A stretch of DNA of 64,000 nt from Bradyrhizobium erythrophlei. Lineage in GTDB: Bacteria > Pseudomonadota > Alphaproteobacteria > Rhizobiales > Xanthobacteraceae. The DNA lies in the NCBI RefSeq assembly GCF_900142985.1, contig NZ_LT670849.1, positions 4,728,501 through 4,792,500 on the forward strand. The letters are read 5' to 3'. Of the stretch, positions 36,286 to 44,860 are shown piece after piece. Under the pieces are notes generated by a model, which was given only the letters and a program-made list of their open reading frames with translations, had not been told where the DNA came from and ran no database searches. Position numbers and translations under genes: made by a program. Position 1 is the stretch's first letter. Every line of letters starts with the position of its first letter.

Positions 36286-37464
36286 ATGAAAAGACTTCTC
36301 CTCGCCGCGATATTTGCGGCAGCACTACCCCACTTGGCGTCGGCCGAGGATCCCATCAAGATCGGCTATGCGATCTCGAAAACCGGTCCTTTCGCGCCCG
36401 CCGCGCAAACCCAGCTCAATGCCTATCAGCTTTGGGCGGACAAGGTCGCAGCCGACGGCGGCATCGACGTCGGCGGCGTCAAGCGGCCGGTTCAGTTTGT
36501 GGTCTATGACGATCAGTCAGATTTCGGCAAGGCGCCGGCGATATATGAGAAGCTGATTACCAGCGACAAGGTCGATCTGCTGCTCGCGCCGTGGGGCACG
36601 CCTTTTCATTTTTCGATCGTCGGCATTCTGGAGAAGTATCATTTTCCGGTCGTAGGCAATTCGGCGGCATCGACCACGATCCGTGACGTCAAGCCGGGCA
36701 ATATCTGGTTTACGACCTCGGCCATTCCGGATCATCTTGCGAGTGAGCTCGTCAAGATGATGAAGTCCGCAGGCGTCAAGACGGTCGCCATCAACACCCT
36801 GCAACTGCCGTTTTCGCAGGAATTCAAGAAATACCTGATGCCCGCGATCGAGAAGGACGGTGGCTTCAAGGTCGTCGTCAACGAGGAATATGCGCCCGAC
36901 ACCAAGGATATGACGGCGACACTCACCAAGATCAAGCAGGCGGCCCCGGACGCTATTCTGTCGCTGTCCTATCCGCCGGATTCGGTGTTGTTCATGAAGC
37001 AGGAACGCGAACTCGGCATCAATGCGCCGTTCCAACTGGTCCTGATCGGGCCGACCGATCATTTCTTCTCCAAGATCTTCGGCTCCAATCTCGATGGCAC
37101 CATCACCATGGGCCATTGGTCGCCGGCGCAGGCAAAGTGGCCCAAAGCCAAACCGTTCTACGATGCCTATTTCAAGAAATTCAACGAGCCGCCGGACTAT
37201 CTGGATTCGGCTCTGGCCTGGATGTCGATCGAGGTCCTCGAACAGGCCGTCAAGAAGGTCGGTCTCGACAAGGACAAGTTGAGACAGGAGATCGCTTCGG
37301 ATACCTTCGACACCATCAATGGTCCCGTGAAGTTCAACGGCGTCGAGAACGTCACCACGCCCACGATGTATCTGCAATTCCAGAAAGGCGAGGCGCAGAT
37401 CATCTGGCCGGCATCCGAGGAGACCGCAAAGATGATCAAGAAGCCTGCCTGGTCGCAGAACTGA
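36286..37464 (+). CDS. Liv-type ABC substrate-binding protein (pyridine cluster)
   Basis: 392 aa, ATG 36286. Sec signal KRLLLAAIFAAALPHLASAED, then PIKIGYAISKTGPFAPAA and a type 1 periplasmic-binding fold. Starts 24 bases after the hydrolase and is followed by livHMGF, so its ligand is probably the pyridine compound degraded by this cluster. Confidence 0.88.
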   Translation: MKRLLLAAIFAAALPHLASAEDPIKIGYAISKTGPFAPAAQTQLNAYQLWADKVAADGGIDVGGVKRPVQFVVYDDQSDFGKAPAIYEKLITSDKVDLLLAPWGTPFHFSIVGILEKYHFPVVGNSAASTTIRDVKPGNIWFTTSAIPDHLASELVKMMKSAGVKTVAINTLQLPFSQEFKKYLMPAIEKDGGFKVVVNEEYAPDTKDMTATLTKIKQAAPDAILSLSYPPDSVLFMKQERELGINAPFQLVLIGPTDHFFSKIFGSNLDGTITMGHWSPAQAKWPKAKPFYDAYFKKFNEPPDYLDSALAWMSIEVLEQAVKKVGLDKDKLRQEIASDTFDTINGPVKFNGVENVTTPTMYLQFQKGEAQIIWPASEETAKMIKKPAWSQN

Positions 37465-37484
37465 ATGCGTAGCGAGTGCCAAGC

Positions 37485-38375
37485 ATGAGCGTGCTGCTGT
37501 CTGGCCAGCTGCTCGCGGCCGCCTTGGCACTCGCCTCTCTCTATGCGCTCGTCGCAATGGGCCTCAACCTTGTCTATGGCACCATGCGCTTGCTCAACAT
37601 CGCTCACGGCGAATTCGTGATGCTCGGTGGTTATGTCACCTACTGGAGCTTCACGCATCTCGGGATCAGCCCGCTGCTATCGATGCTGATCGCGCCCGCT
37701 CTCGGGGCGTGCCTGGGCATGCTCATTTACCTCGTTCTGTTTCGGCGCCTGCTGCGATCGCCGAAGCTTGCCGCGCGCGTCGAGGCGAATTCGCTCCTGA
37801 TCTTCTTTGGTGTCTCGGTCATTTTTCAAAACGTGATGGCGCTGTTATTTACGTCTACCCAACGGGGTTACGTGTACCTGGATCAGGTGATCAACATCGG
37901 CAACGTGGCGATGACGGCCAACCGTCTGATCCTGTTTGGTGTGGCGTCGTCAGCCTGCCTGCTGTGTCTGGCCTTTTTTCGATACACCCGCGCAGGAAGC
38001 GCGGTGCGCGCCGTGATCCAGCAGCGCGACGCATCTGCCCTGGTGGGAATTGACATTGATCGGTTGAATATCATGGTGTTCGCCCTTGGCTTTGCGCTGG
38101 CGGCGCTAGCCGGCGTGCTGGTGAGCATGGTGCAGGAAATTACACCGTTCATCGGATTTCCGTTCACGATTTCCGCCTTTGTCATCATTACCCTCGGTGG
38201 TCTGGGCAATCTGTTCGGTTCGCTATTGGGCGCGCTGCTGCTCGCAGCGGTGGAAGTCTACGGCACGGCCATTATCTCATCGAGCTTTCGGTCGATCCTT
38301 GTCTACGGCGTGTTTATCGCGGTCCTTCTCGTCAAGCCGGAGGGGTTGCTTGGCCGTGCGGTCGTAGCCAGATGA
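37485..38375 (+). CDS. livH: ABC permease LivH (pyridine cluster)
   Basis: 296 aa from ATG 37485; GTG 37476 is possible and no strong ribosome site is seen. Motif MRLLNIAHGEFVMLGG; several membrane helices; ends VKPEGLLGR. The stop overlaps livM (ATGA at 38372). Confidence 0.87.
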   Translation: MSVLLSGQLLAAALALASLYALVAMGLNLVYGTMRLLNIAHGEFVMLGGYVTYWSFTHLGISPLLSMLIAPALGACLGMLIYLVLFRRLLRSPKLAARVEANSLLIFFGVSVIFQNVMALLFTSTQRGYVYLDQVINIGNVAMTANRLILFGVASSACLLCLAFFRYTRAGSAVRAVIQQRDASALVGIDIDRLNIMVFALGFALAALAGVLVSMVQEITPFIGFPFTISAFVIITLGGLGNLFGSLLGALLLAAVEVYGTAIISSSFRSILVYGVFIAVLLVKPEGLLGRAVVAR

Positions 38376-39301
38376 AGCGGGCGGAAACGCGTCGGCATCT
38401 GCCGTTCATCAGCGGGCTGGTTGCGGCCGTCGCAGCCGGCGCGATGCTCGTGACGTGGGGCGACGAATATGCGGTCGGCGTCGGGCTGACGCTGGTGATG
38501 TGGATTGCCCTGGTGCAAAGCTGGGCCGCTTTCTCCGGCCTGTCCGGATATATCTCGCTGGGCCATGCCGTATTTTATGGTGTCGGGGCCTATGTCATGG
38601 TCGCCGGTTGGCAAACACTGCCGATATGGCTTTCCGTCGTCGCAGCCGGTCTCGCAGCCGGCGCGGTCGCCTTGCTGCTCGGCTGGCCTTCACTGCGCGT
38701 GCGCGGGCCTTACTTCGTGATTCTGACGTTCGGCCTGGCCGAATTCGTCAAATATATCGTCGTCAGCATCGAGGCCGCGCTTGGGCGAAACGGGCGGCTC
38801 CTGATCGGCGCGCCAGGCCTGCGCGAACTGTTCGTTGCCATGCTCTTTCTGGCCGTGCTCAGCACGACAGGTCTCTATGCATTACGCCGGTCCAGACTCG
38901 GAACCGGACTGATCGCTATTCGCGAAGATGAAATCGCGGCCGAAGCCGTCGGCGTCAATACCGCCAGGACCAAGCTTGTCATCTTTGGCCTGTCGGCCAT
39001 TGTTCCGGGGATGGTGGGCGCGCTAATGAGCCTTCGCTTCACTTATTTCGAGCCGATGCAATCCTTCAGTCCGGTGACATCCTTCACGATCGTGACGATT
39101 GCGGTTCTCGGTGGCAGTGACGACGTTCCCGGCCCGCTGTTGGGTACGGTGTTTCTGGTGGCATTATCGGAATTGCTCTGGGCGAGAGCGCCCGAGCTCT
39201 ACATGATCATTCTGGGCGTGCTTCTGGTCGGCTTTGTGCTGTTCGCGCCGGAAGGCATCTACGGAAAGCTTCGGTCCTGGGGCAGGGGAGGCGCGCGGTG
39301 A
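38372..39301 (+). CDS. livM: ABC permease LivM (pyridine cluster)
   Basis: 309 aa. Motif FSGLSGYISLGHAVFYGVG and later VLGGSDDVPGPLLGT; membrane protein with about ten helices. The stop overlaps the GTG start of livG (39298-39301). Confidence 0.87.
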   Translation: MKRAETRRHLPFISGLVAAVAAGAMLVTWGDEYAVGVGLTLVMWIALVQSWAAFSGLSGYISLGHAVFYGVGAYVMVAGWQTLPIWLSVVAAGLAAGAVALLLGWPSLRVRGPYFVILTFGLAEFVKYIVVSIEAALGRNGRLLIGAPGLRELFVAMLFLAVLSTTGLYALRRSRLGTGLIAIREDEIAAEAVGVNTARTKLVIFGLSAIVPGMVGALMSLRFTYFEPMQSFSPVTSFTIVTIAVLGGSDDVPGPLLGTVFLVALSELLWARAPELYMIILGVLLVGFVLFAPEGIYGKLRSWGRGGAR

Positions 39302-40029
39302 GCCTTTTACGCCTTGACGACGTCAGCAAGTCCTACGGCGGCGTTTCCGCAATCCGCAATTTCAGCCTGCACGTCGAGGAGGGCGAGATCGTTGGCCTAA
39401 TGGGCGCTAACGGTGCGGGGAAAACCACAGCCTTCAGCCTGATCGCGGGTACGCAGCCTGTTACCAACGGCGAAATCTGGTTTGCCGGCGCGCGGATCGA
39501 TCAGATGTCCGCCTACCAGATCAACCGCCTTGGAATCGCGCGGACGTTCCAGATCGTGCGACCTTTCGTTGGCTTGACTGTACTGGAGAACCTCGTGGTC
39601 GCCGCGATGCATGGTCATCAAGCCGAACCCGCGCGCGCCGCTGCCGAGGCGAGGTCTTTCGCCATCTTGCAGGAGCTGGGTCTCGCCCGTCAGGCCGATC
39701 ATCTGGCTGGAACACTGACCCTCGCCGGACGCAAGCGGCTTGAAATCGCGCGCGCCATAGCCACCGGGCCGCGATTGTTGCTGCTGGATGAGGTGCTGGC
39801 GGGCTTGACCGCGACGGAGGTCGCTGCTGCGCTCGACATGATACGGCATGTCCATCAGCGCTACCACCTCACGCTGATCGTCATCGAACACGTGATGCGC
39901 GCATTGATGAAATTGTGCAGCCGAATCGTCGTGCTGCATCACGGCGAAAAACTTGCCGAGGGAGCGCCGAACGATATCGTTGTCGACCAGCGCGTGATAT
40001 CCGCCTATTTCGGAAAGCGCGCATCATGA
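39298..40029 (+). CDS. livG: ABC ATPase LivG (pyridine cluster)
   Basis: 243 aa, GTG start. Walker A GANGAGKTT, signature LTLAGRKRLEIAR (LSGGQ replaced by LAGRK, as in some LivG), Walker B LLLLDEVLAGL. Note Asp-Glu-Val in place of DEP. Coupled to livF by an ATGA overlap. Confidence 0.87.
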   Translation: MSLLRLDDVSKSYGGVSAIRNFSLHVEEGEIVGLMGANGAGKTTAFSLIAGTQPVTNGEIWFAGARIDQMSAYQINRLGIARTFQIVRPFVGLTVLENLVVAAMHGHQAEPARAAAEARSFAILQELGLARQADHLAGTLTLAGRKRLEIARAIATGPRLLLLDEVLAGLTATEVAAALDMIRHVHQRYHLTLIVIEHVMRALMKLCSRIVVLHHGEKLAEGAPNDIVVDQRVISAYFGKRAS

Positions 40030-40739
40030 CCGAATTGCTCTCGGTGAGGGATCTCGATGCGGGTTATGGACCGGTTCAGGTTCTCAAACACGTCGGGTTT
40101 TCCGTATCGGAACATTCGATCACGGCCGTGATCGGCAGCAACGGCGCGGGTAAGACAACGATGATGCGCACCGTCGCTGGATTACTATCAGCCAGCTCTG
40201 GACAGATTTCCTTCGCCGGCAAGGATGTCACGCTGACGCCGACACATTTGCGGGTTGCGGAAGGCATCGTCCTGATTCCGGAGGGGCGCCTCGTCTTCCC
40301 GGACTTTACCGTGGAGGAGACATTACGAATTGGCGCCTATTCCTCTCGGGCCCACGCCGGAGCCGATGCCCGCGCCGCCGAAATGTATGAGTTGTTCCCG
40401 CGCCTGCGTGAGCGGCGGAATGTCCGGGCGGGCTCTTTGTCTGGCGGCGAACAGCAGATGCTTGCGATTGCGAGAGGGCTCATGGCGGCCCCGAGATTAC
40501 TGCTGCTGGACGAGCCGAGCCTCGGCCTCGCTCCATCGACCGCACAAATGCTGTTCGAGACCATTGTCGAAGTCCGTCGGCGTGGCATTACGATCTGTCT
40601 GGTCGAGCAGGATGTGCATTCGACGCTGGAGATTGCCGACTATGCGTATGTCCTGGAGGACGGGGCTATCGTGGCCGATGGGTTGGCGAACGAAATGCTG
40701 GGGTCGGCGCAGGTGAGGGAAAGCTATCTCGGGCTGTGA
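40026..40739 (+). CDS. livF: ABC ATPase LivF (pyridine cluster)
   Basis: 237 aa from ATG 40026. Walker A GSNGAGKTT, signature LSGGEQQMLAIARG, Walker B LLLLDEPSLGLAP, ending ESYLGL. Last gene of the plus-strand unit that begins at nicX. Confidence 0.88.
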   Translation: MTELLSVRDLDAGYGPVQVLKHVGFSVSEHSITAVIGSNGAGKTTMMRTVAGLLSASSGQISFAGKDVTLTPTHLRVAEGIVLIPEGRLVFPDFTVEETLRIGAYSSRAHAGADARAAEMYELFPRLRERRNVRAGSLSGGEQQMLAIARGLMAAPRLLLLDEPSLGLAPSTAQMLFETIVEVRRRGITICLVEQDVHSTLEIADYAYVLEDGAIVADGLANEMLGSAQVRESYLGL

Positions 40740-40777
40740 GCCGCACTGACGGTTGCATGCCCGTTGGATCGGCTCAC
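40736..40777. terminator. Nested hairpin covering both stop codons of convergent genes
   Basis: GTGAGCCG (40736) pairs with CGGCTCAC (40770), and inside ACGG pairs with CCGT. The arms contain the livF stop and the permease stop. No T run, so it may protect or separate the two transcripts rather than act as a classic terminator. Confidence 0.4.
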
Positions 40778-41532
40778 GGGTGCCAGGTCACGAACTTCTT
40801 TTCCAGAAATTCAATCGCATAATAGAGCGCGATACTGATGAAGGTGAGGAGGAGGATCGCCGCAAACGCCAGAGGGGTTTGCGACTGGGCTGTCGACACA
40901 AGGATCATGTAGCCCAATCCCTCCTGCGCTGCCACAAACTCGCCGATGACCGCGCCGATCACGGCGAAGGTGATGGCAATCTTGCAGCCGGTGAAGAGAT
41001 GCGGCATTGCGATCGGGGCGCGCAGGCGGCGAAAGATGGCAAGTTTTGAAGCCCGGAGCGAGTACATCAGATCCATCATCGGCTTTGGAACGGCTTCGAA
41101 TCCCGCCACGACGTTTACGAGTATCGGGAAGAAGCAGACCAGGACCACGATAACGATCTTGGGCCAGTTTCCGATTCCCAGCCACAGAATGACCAACGGC
41201 GCGAGTGCCACCTTCGGAACCGACTGTAGTCCGAGCAGAATGGGATAAAGCAGCCGTCGCGCGGTGCTCGTGAATGCGATGATAACCGCGAGCGGCAGCG
41301 ACAGGACGAGCGCCAGCACGAACCCGATGATGGTTTCCCGCACCGTGACATAGGTGTTGTAAAGCAGTTCCGGCGCCCATTCCTTCGCCATGGCGAAGAT
41401 GGCGGTCGGCGCTGGAAGGATCCAGCCCGGAATATGAAAAGCCCGCGTGCCGGCCTCCCACAGGATCGTCAGCACGAGACAGATCAGCGGCGTCGTTGCG
41501 CGGGCTGAAATTGCTTTCCAGGACGTATCCAA
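40774..41532 (-). CDS. ABC permease, SsuC/TauC (nitrate/sulfonate) type
   Basis: 252 aa, about six helices. The binding-protein-dependent transport motif is present (EGLGYMILVSTAQSQ region), as is VPKVALAPLVILWLGIG, typical for the NMT1/SsuABC group. Stop 40774. With the ATPase one base away and the NMT1 protein upstream it makes a complete importer in the pyridine cluster, perhaps for a pyridine precursor. Confidence 0.85.
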   Translation of the reverse strand: MDTSWKAISARATTPLICLVLTILWEAGTRAFHIPGWILPAPTAIFAMAKEWAPELLYNTYVTVRETIIGFVLALVLSLPLAVIIAFTSTARRLLYPILLGLQSVPKVALAPLVILWLGIGNWPKIVIVVLVCFFPILVNVVAGFEAVPKPMMDLMYSLRASKLAIFRRLRAPIAMPHLFTGCKIAITFAVIGAVIGEFVAAQEGLGYMILVSTAQSQTPLAFAAILLLTFISIALYYAIEFLEKKFVTWHP

Positions 41533-41533
41533 G

Positions 41534-42373
41534 TTAATTCCGCTGGCGTGTGAAAAGCAGATCCCGCGCGATCTGATGGATTTCGATGAAGCGGGGGTCC
41601 TTCATCGTATGGACGTCGCGCGGTCGCGGCAGATCGACTCTCATGTCCAGCCGGATGCGACCAGGCCGATCCGACATGATGACGATGCGGTCGCCAAGCA
41701 GGATAGCTTCCCCCAGATCGTGGGTGATGAGCAGCGCCGTGCGCCCCAGCTCCTGCCACAGCCGCGACAGTTCAAGCGAGAGCTCTTCGCGGGTCAGCGC
41801 ATCGAGCGCACCGAACGGCTCATCCAGCAGCAGCAGTTGCGGATCGGCCAGAACGGCGCGGCAGAAGGCGGCCCGCTGTTTCATGCCGCCGGACAGCATG
41901 TGCGGCTTGTGGCCGGCGAAGTCCTTCAGGCCGGTCAATTCGAGCAACCAGTGCGCGCGCTCCAGCGCAGCGGCTTTCGGTAGCGAGAGAACGTCGGCAG
42001 GAAGCATGACGTTTTCAAGCACGCTTGCCCAGGGAAACAGCACGTGATCCTGAAAGACGATGCCGACCTTGCGGGAGGGGCCGTCGAGTTCATCTCCGTA
42101 TCGCCGCAACCGGCCACCCGTTGGTTTTTCCAGGCCGGCGATCAATCTGAGCAGGGTCGATTTCCCGCAGCCGGAAGGGCCAACGATCGAGACGAAACTT
42201 CCGGTCTCGATCGCAAGATCAAGAGGACCCAGCGCCGGTGTGGCCTTCGGGCCGTCGCCGAAAGTCTTGGTAACACCGAAAAGCTCGATGGCTGCGGTTT
42301 CGCTGCTCCAAGAGCCGCCCGCGTTCGTCCCGGCCGCGGACGAGACGATTGCGGCCGGATGCTCACCCATCAT
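41534..42373 (-). CDS. ABC ATPase, SsuB/TauB (nitrate/sulfonate) type
   Basis: 279 aa. Walker A GPSGCGKST, signature LSGGMKQRAAFCRA, Walker B LLLLDEPFGALDALTR, switch His in LLITHDLGEA. The first 30 residues are a low-complexity lead. Starts by ATGA overlap with the binding-protein stop (42370-42373). Confidence 0.88.
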   Translation of the reverse strand: MMGEHPAAIVSSAAGTNAGGSWSSETAAIELFGVTKTFGDGPKATPALGPLDLAIETGSFVSIVGPSGCGKSTLLRLIAGLEKPTGGRLRRYGDELDGPSRKVGIVFQDHVLFPWASVLENVMLPADVLSLPKAAALERAHWLLELTGLKDFAGHKPHMLSGGMKQRAAFCRAVLADPQLLLLDEPFGALDALTREELSLELSRLWQELGRTALLITHDLGEAILLGDRIVIMSDRPGRIRLDMRVDLPRPRDVHTMKDPRFIEIHQIARDLLFTRQRN

Positions 42374-43356
42374 TCGATGAACCCCGGTGCAAACATGTCT
42401 TTCGGATCGACGGGGCGATTGATGGGATATGATTTAGCCACGATGTCGATGGTCTGCTTGAGGTGTTCTTCATCGATCGCGCCGAGCGGACGGTCTGGCA
42501 AGACCGCAAGCTCTTTCACAAGTTCAGTTTCGCCCGTTCCAACCTCCGGCGAAATCTCCTTGTGATATCTATTGAGGATCACACCGGCCTCGGAGGGATT
42601 GGCGAACGCATCGCGCATCCCCTTGAGTGTCGCACGTACGAAAGCCTTCAGCAGATCGGGATTTTCCTTGATCGTCTGCTCGGTGGCGATGAGTCCGTTG
42701 CCGTAATAATCGAGCCCGCCGTCCTTGTAGGCGAGGCGGATGAGTTTACGCGGCCGGACCGACGCATCGATCAGCGGCTCGCCGACCGTGAATTGGCCAA
42801 TCGCATCCACGCGGCCCGTCGCCAACAGGGACGGCAGCGACGCACTTTCGGCGGAAACCCACTTGACCTTCTTGGGATCGACGCCGGCCGCCTGCGCATA
42901 GGCGTTGAAGATCAACGGAATGGCGCTGAACGCGGAGTCCGCAACCGTCTTGCCCTCGAGATCCCTGGGCGTCTTGATGCCGCTGTCGGCGAGGGCAAAG
43001 ATGGCGTGCGGTGGCTTGGCATAGACCACCGCCAGCAGTTTGACCGGAATGGCATCGTTGCTGCGCGCGAGGACGAGTGCGCCCGCATCGGCAAAGCCGA
43101 TCATGGCGGCGCCCGAGGCGACCTTCTTGATGGCGTCGATCGAGCCCTGACCGCGCAGTATGGTGACGTTCAATCCCTCGGCCTTGTAGTACCCCTTGTC
43201 GAGGGCGACGTAGAAATAGGAATGCCGTCCGTTGTATCCGAAGTCCGTGATGAAGTTTACGTCCGTGGCATGGGCCGCCGCGACGCCGCCAAGAGCAACG
43301 CCGCCGAGAGCAAGCCCCAGGACTGCCAAAGCGTAAAGTCGGGCCAGTACGCTCAT
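42370..43356 (-). CDS. NMT1/THI5-like ABC substrate-binding protein
   Basis: 328 aa, ATG 43356. Sec signal through ALGGVALGGVAAAHAT, then VNFITDFGYNGRHSYFYVALDKGYYKAEGLNVTI, the NMT1-fold opening. First gene of the minus-strand importer, divergent from nicC. Family members bind pyrimidines, taurine, aromatic sulfonates or riboflavin-like compounds; a pyridine ligand fits the context (inference). Confidence 0.87.
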   Translation of the reverse strand: MSVLARLYALAVLGLALGGVALGGVAAAHATDVNFITDFGYNGRHSYFYVALDKGYYKAEGLNVTILRGQGSIDAIKKVASGAAMIGFADAGALVLARSNDAIPVKLLAVVYAKPPHAIFALADSGIKTPRDLEGKTVADSAFSAIPLIFNAYAQAAGVDPKKVKWVSAESASLPSLLATGRVDAIGQFTVGEPLIDASVRPRKLIRLAYKDGGLDYYGNGLIATEQTIKENPDLLKAFVRATLKGMRDAFANPSEAGVILNRYHKEISPEVGTGETELVKELAVLPDRPLGAIDEEHLKQTIDIVAKSYPINRPVDPKDMFAPGFIE

Positions 43357-43425
43357 GACGGAACTCCTGGGTTGAGGCGCAACCTCTATGAGAACCAGCT
43401 GCGGCGGCTCGCGTGTGAATTCGCT

Positions 43426-43443
43426 TTAACTCAAACGAGTTAA
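43426..43443. promoter_or_regulatory. Perfect 18-bp palindrome upstream of nicC and the NMT1 importer
   Basis: TTAACTC and GAGTTAA flank AAAC; the GC pairs two and three bases outside also match. It lies 70 bases before the importer start and 255 before nicC, in the 341-base divergent interval that has no other gene. Probable operator; regulator unknown. Confidence 0.5.
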
Positions 43444-43510
43444 CGCTAGAAAATTTGCGGGAGGGGGTCAATGCCGTGGCACGTCCAATTTGAATGCAGC
43501 CCTGCCAAAT

Positions 43511-43528
43511 TGCGAAGCATGCTGCGCA
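43511..43528. promoter_or_regulatory. 18-bp palindromic site TGCGAAGC-type, copy 1
   Basis: TGCGAAGCATGCTGCGCA, nearly palindromic, 170 bases before nicC and 155 before the NMT1 protein start. It matches the site at 53889-53906 at 16 of 18 bases. Confidence 0.5.
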
Positions 43529-43697
43529 GTGAAATGATTTAAGCGATGCGGGCCGCACCCGGCGAGCGGTTCAGTCGGTGGACGGCGGCTTGGCTTGACA
43601 GCCAGAAAGGCCGTTCATACCCTCGAATCGTTCGACGTCGCATGAAAATGGTCTGGTTCGCGCGTTTTGTTCGCCAGGCTGAGTCAACATTGGTGCA

Positions 43698-44828
43698 ATG
43701 AAAAATCAGAAACGCATTGCGGTCGTCGGCGCGGGACTCGGCGGTTTGAGCGCAGCCGGCTTCCTGCAACGAGCCGGTTTTGACGTGACCGTCTATGAGC
43801 AGGCGCCATCGTTCTCCCGTATCGGGGCGGGGATTATCCTCAGCGCCAACGTCATGAAAGCGCTTCGCCGGCTGGGCGCTGAAGGCGCATTGGTCGAAGC
43901 TGGCATCAAACCGCACAGCTATATCAGTCGCGCCTGGGACAGCGGCGAAAAGATGTACGAGATCATCTTCGATGCTGCGAGCGAAGAACGCTTTGGCGGG
44001 CCGTATCTCAACATTCACCGCGGCGATCTGCACGCGGTGCTGGAACACGTCGTCACGCCGGGAACGATCATCTTCAACTCTCGTCTGATCGATCTGAAGG
44101 AGACGAGCCATTCGGTTCGCCTGGTTTTCGACAACGGCGTCGAAACCGAGGCCGACATCGTCATTGGCGCCGACGGTATCCGATCCAGGGTTCGTGAATT
44201 TCTGCTCGGCAACGAGGCTCCGCGCTTCGTTGGCTCTGTTGCGCACCGCGCGATCTTCGCAACCGAGAGCCTGCGCGGATTCGAGATTCCCGACTGCACC
44301 AAGTGGTGGGGCCGGGACCGGCATATTCTCCCCTATTTCATGACAAGCCGGCGTGACGAGATCTATGCCATTGGCGTTGTCCCGCAAGCGACGTGGGACA
44401 GCGATGCCGCGTCGCTGCCCTCGTCGCGCGATGAATTCCTGGCGGCGTTTGACGGCTTTCACGACGACTTGCGCCGCGTGCTCGAAGCGGCGGAAGACGT
44501 GAGCGTCTGGCCGATCTACGATCGGGAACGCAACGATCGCTGGAGTGGCGGCCGTATCGTGTTGCTCGGCGACGCCTGCCATCCGATGCGTCCCTATATG
44601 GCGGCTGGCGGCGCCATGGCGGTCGAGGATGGCGCGATCCTCAGCCGCTGTCTCGCGACATTCGACGAGCCGGCCGAGGCTTTCCGGTGCTATGAGGCAA
44701 CCCGCATTCCTCGCGTCGCCGATGTTCAGCGCATTTCCATCGAGAACAGCTGGATGCGCGGTCCGACCGACACCGATTGGTTCTATTGCTATGATCCCTG
44801 CACCGCGCCGCTGACACCACCGTCATAA
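43698..44828 (+). CDS. nicC: 6-hydroxynicotinate 3-monooxygenase-like flavoprotein (NicC family)
   Basis: 376 aa, ATG 43698. FAD motif VVGAGLGGLSAAGFLQRAGF, the DG stretch ADIVIGADGIRSRVRE, and GDACHPM (residues 291-297). Shares with P. putida NicC the marks IHRGDLHA (His107), KWW-x3-RH, and the end pattern SW...DWFYCYD. NicC converts 6-hydroxynicotinate to 2,5-dihydroxypyridine with loss of the carboxyl, supplying the NicX substrate. In one unit with the PuuE-like gene. A relaxed-specificity salicylate-hydroxylase relative is the alternative. Confidence 0.82.
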   Translation: MKNQKRIAVVGAGLGGLSAAGFLQRAGFDVTVYEQAPSFSRIGAGIILSANVMKALRRLGAEGALVEAGIKPHSYISRAWDSGEKMYEIIFDAASEERFGGPYLNIHRGDLHAVLEHVVTPGTIIFNSRLIDLKETSHSVRLVFDNGVETEADIVIGADGIRSRVREFLLGNEAPRFVGSVAHRAIFATESLRGFEIPDCTKWWGRDRHILPYFMTSRRDEIYAIGVVPQATWDSDAASLPSSRDEFLAAFDGFHDDLRRVLEAAEDVSVWPIYDRERNDRWSGGRIVLLGDACHPMRPYMAAGGAMAVEDGAILSRCLATFDEPAEAFRCYEATRIPRVADVQRISIENSWMRGPTDTDWFYCYDPCTAPLTPPS

Positions 44829-44860
44829 CACTTAAGGGTCGTTTCGCCAGGAGGCGGCAG

